A stretch of 8,164 nt of DNA from Elusimicrobiota bacterium (GTDB lineage Bacteria; Elusimicrobiota; Elusimicrobia; UBA1565; UBA9628): NCBI GenBank assembly GCA_028865585.1, contig JAGWJU010000046.1:1-8164 (forward strand), written 5' to 3'. The position numbers were made by a program, and so were the translations under genes. The notes below the pieces were generated by a model. It was given only the letters and a program-made list of their open reading frames with translations, searched no databases and had not been told where the DNA came from. Position 1 is the stretch's first letter; every line of letters begins with the position of its first letter. Below are positions 6,643 through 8,164 of this stretch, one piece after another.

Positions 6643-8164
6643 CGGCAAGCAGCCGCCCCGGGATGGTCGCCGCAGATCAATGATTTGAGGCTCTCTAGAT
6701 TCTCGCGCAAAGCGGCGTTCTGCTCTAGAATTTTCCTGTTCTGACCGCGCAGTTCCGCCAGTTCCTTGGCGTAGGCCTCCTGGTTGCCCCCGATGTGCAC
6801 GAAACACAGGATTTTTCCGGTCCTTTCCGTCCCCTTCCCTTTCCTTCCGCTCCCTCCCGTTCCAAAATCCTCCAGCGCGATGCCCACCGTCGCCCCGGGC
6901 TTGGTCGCCCTCATCGCGTAGCCTGGCCGCGAGCTTGACGTCAGGTAGTCCCCGATATGAATGGGCCCTCCCTCCAAGTCCACCTTCACGGGCACGCGCC
7001 CCGCCAGCACCAACGGCTGCCCAGGATACTTCTCCGCGTCCACACCGTGCAGGTGCGATCCGATTAAAAAGCTGCTTGAACCGTCCGAGATCACGCCCAA
7101 CATGCCCGGCTCGTACGGCTCGTCCGCACGCTCCACCCGAATCCTCTCCCCCCCGGGGCCGGGAACCCTCGCCAGCCGCTCGTCCGGCGCCACCACGTCC
7201 CCGGCGGACACGCCCGGCGCCGTCTGGATGAATTCGGCCAAGTCCGGCGAGCCGTTGGTGGCCACGGTGCCCTTGGCGGTGAAGTCGCCCTTGCCGTCGA
7301 TGCTCGCGACGACCTGGCTCTGCACGATGCCCCCTGAAATGGAGCCCGTGGAAAAGTCGATGCGGCCGGCGCTGGCGTAGGAAATGTTGGGAGCGTCGAT
7401 GTCCACGGCGTTGTTGGCCCCGTTGTTGAGCTCCAGGTTCGAGACCTGGCTTAAGGCTAAAGTGGCTGCCCCGACGCTGGTCACCTGATAGGACCCGCTC
7501 GTCCCGAAGAACGTCGTGCCGTAAAGATTGTTATTGGAAAAATCCGTCATCCCGGCCTTAATGCCGAAGCGCGTATAAATCGGCCCACCGCCGGAACGTT
7601 GCGCAAGCAGGACTTCATCTCTCCCGAGATAATTGACGTCGGCGTCGGCCCATGTTCCCACGCTTGGAGTTACCGTAGTCCCTCTCGTGCCGGTCAGAGG
7701 AATGGGCGCATAGAGATAGCCCCAAGTGCCAAGAGTATACGACCCGGACGCGACGCGTTCCCATGATCCTGACAACGGGTCCATGATGATGACCGTGCTG
7801 CCGAAAGTTAAAACACCGGATCCATTATCAGTCACGCTTCCTTCCGGCATAATAAGCAAACCCTGCGTTCTTGCGTTCAATCCCCAAGTAGCGAGATTTT
7901 GGATCATCGCGGAATTGCTCGTACCGCCGACGTCGAGGGCAGAGTTCGGGCTCGTCGTCCCGATGCCCACGTTGCCGGCGATGATTGCGCCTCCCGAAGG
8001 CGGTGAAATGCCGCTGTAGCCAACAGTGAGCCCTCCCTCGCTTCCCAAGAGCCCGGTATTGGTCCAGACGTTTTTGCTATTGTAGGTGCGCAGCCAGCTT
8101 GTATCGGACATGTACCAGCCGCCGCCGTAGGTCTGGCTGTACCAGCCGTTGGTGCCGTCTGTCC
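6639..8164 (-). CDS. Shufflon/tail-fibre-like surface protein, 5' end outside window
   Basis: The C-terminal 507 residues of a larger, probably secreted adhesin or fibre-like protein. The frame is open to the right edge; the Met at 8111 is internal, since coding upstream of it continues as NGWYSQTYGGGWY. This segment followed by MSDTSWLRTYN.KNVWT resembles the repeated motif of PilV/shufflon constant regions (recalled, not searched). NVGIGTTSPNSALDV (7929-7973) is common in tail-fibre and trimeric surface proteins. A beta-rich Gly/Ser/Thr region (about 7245-7920) follows. A conserved C-terminal domain runs from DLAEF (7244) to KILCFVHIGG (6786). The end is a heptad-rich coiled coil (about 6678-6779) and a closing CGDHPGAAACR. 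No S74 peptidase dyad is evident. The DLAEF domain plus coiled coil probably assists trimerisation. The stop overlaps the dapA stop by convergence. Role as adhesin, pilus tip or phage-derived fibre is unresolved. Confidence 0.85.
   Translation of the reverse strand, partial: TDGTNGWYSQTYGGGWYMSDTSWLRTYNSKNVWTNTGLLGSEGGLTVGYSGISPPSGGAIIAGNVGIGTTSPNSALDVGGTSNSAMIQNLATWGLNARTQGLLIMPEGSVTDNGSGVLTFGSTVIIMDPLSGSWERVASGSYTLGTWGYLYAPIPLTGTRGTTVTPSVGTWADADVNYLGRDEVLLAQRSGGGPIYTRFGIKAGMTDFSNNNLYGTTFFGTSGSYQVTSVGAATLALSQVSNLELNNGANNAVDIDAPNISYASAGRIDFSTGSISGGIVQSQVVASIDGKGDFTAKGTVATNGSPDLAEFIQTAPGVSAGDVVAPDERLARVPGPGGERIRVERADEPYEPGMLGVISDGSSSFLIGSHLHGVDAEKYPGQPLVLAGRVPVKVDLEGGPIHIGDYLTSSSRPGYAMRATKPGATVGIALEDFGTGGSGRKGKGTERTGKILCFVHIGGNQEAYAKELAELRGQNRKILEQNAALRENLESLKSLICGDHPGAAACR
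6816..6863 (-). repeat. Polypurine low-complexity tract in the surface-protein gene
   Basis: On the + strand this is almost entirely C and T with recurrent TTCC units. Read on - it is a purine-rich tract encoding a 16-residue Gly/Lys/Arg/Thr linker (starts GTGGSGRKGKG). It lies between IALEDF and GKILCFV of the conserved C-terminal domain, a loop position, so it looks like a slippage-prone linker expansion. Confidence 0.5.

Noticed and set aside
6694..6729. Two TCTAGA copies 30 bases apart followed by TTTT, as a possible + strand terminator for dapA
   Set aside because: TCTAGA is self-palindromic, the stem is only six AT-rich pairs with a large loop, and both copies are explained by repeated Leu-Glu codons in the coiled coil on the - strand.
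6961..7380. Open frames on + opposite the surface-protein gene
   Set aside because: Ser/Pro/Thr-rich translations mirroring the - strand coding sequence, without initiation signals or family motifs.
8109..8111. Met codon at 8111 as the start of the surface-protein gene
   Set aside because: The same frame stays open to the edge and the upstream residues complete the NGWYSQTYGGGWY motif, so this Met is internal.
7900..8164. R64-type sfx recombination sites near the shufflon-like motif
   Set aside because: I found nothing resembling the GTGCCAATCCGGT core on either strand in this part. Inversion remains possible only with sites outside the window or of another type.

Overview
The window is GC-rich bacterial DNA with seven tightly packed + strand genes over about 6.6 kb, then one convergent - strand gene that runs off the right edge. 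A TolC-type outer-membrane channel, several N-terminal signal peptides and the DAP pathway point to a diderm (Gram-negative-type) bacterium. The long adhesin or tail-fibre-like protein combines a PilV/shufflon-like motif, an NVGIGTTSP motif and a DLAEF-type C-terminal domain. From memory that architecture is common in Elusimicrobiota and Omnitrophota metagenomes, and PPi-type phosphofructokinase would fit such an anaerobe. The phylum is an inference and was not tested.

Layout, left to right on +: (1) a PFK-family 6-phosphofructokinase with PPi-type active-site residues (11-1075); (2) a small two-TM protein with a HAMP domain and no output domain (1072-1641); (3) a TolC/OEP outer-membrane channel protein (1661-3037); (4) a secreted patatin-like serine hydrolase (3034-4011); (5) a secreted TPR-repeat protein (4008-4967); (6) dapF, diaminopimelate epimerase (4967-5758); (7) dapA, 4-hydroxy-tetrahydrodipicolinate synthase (5755-6642). 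On -: (8) the 3' part of the shufflon/tail-fibre-like surface protein (6639-8164, 5' end outside the window).

Five of the six + strand junctions are start/stop overlaps (ATGA three times, GTGA once, TGATG once). The sixth is a 19-base gap carrying a strong Shine-Dalgarno sequence. This argues for one polycistronic unit with translational coupling. It joins glycolysis, an envelope module (HAMP, TolC, patatin, TPR) and two DAP/lysine/peptidoglycan enzymes. No promoter is visible; it probably lies left of base 1. No clear terminator is visible at the convergent end either, where the dapA stop and the surface-protein stop overlap by four bases.

There is no intergenic stretch over 20 bases. I saw no tRNA, rRNA, CRISPR array, insertion sequence or attachment site. 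The parts most worth following up are the four-gene envelope module, whose function I cannot name, and the mosaic surface protein with its possible link to shufflon-type DNA inversion.
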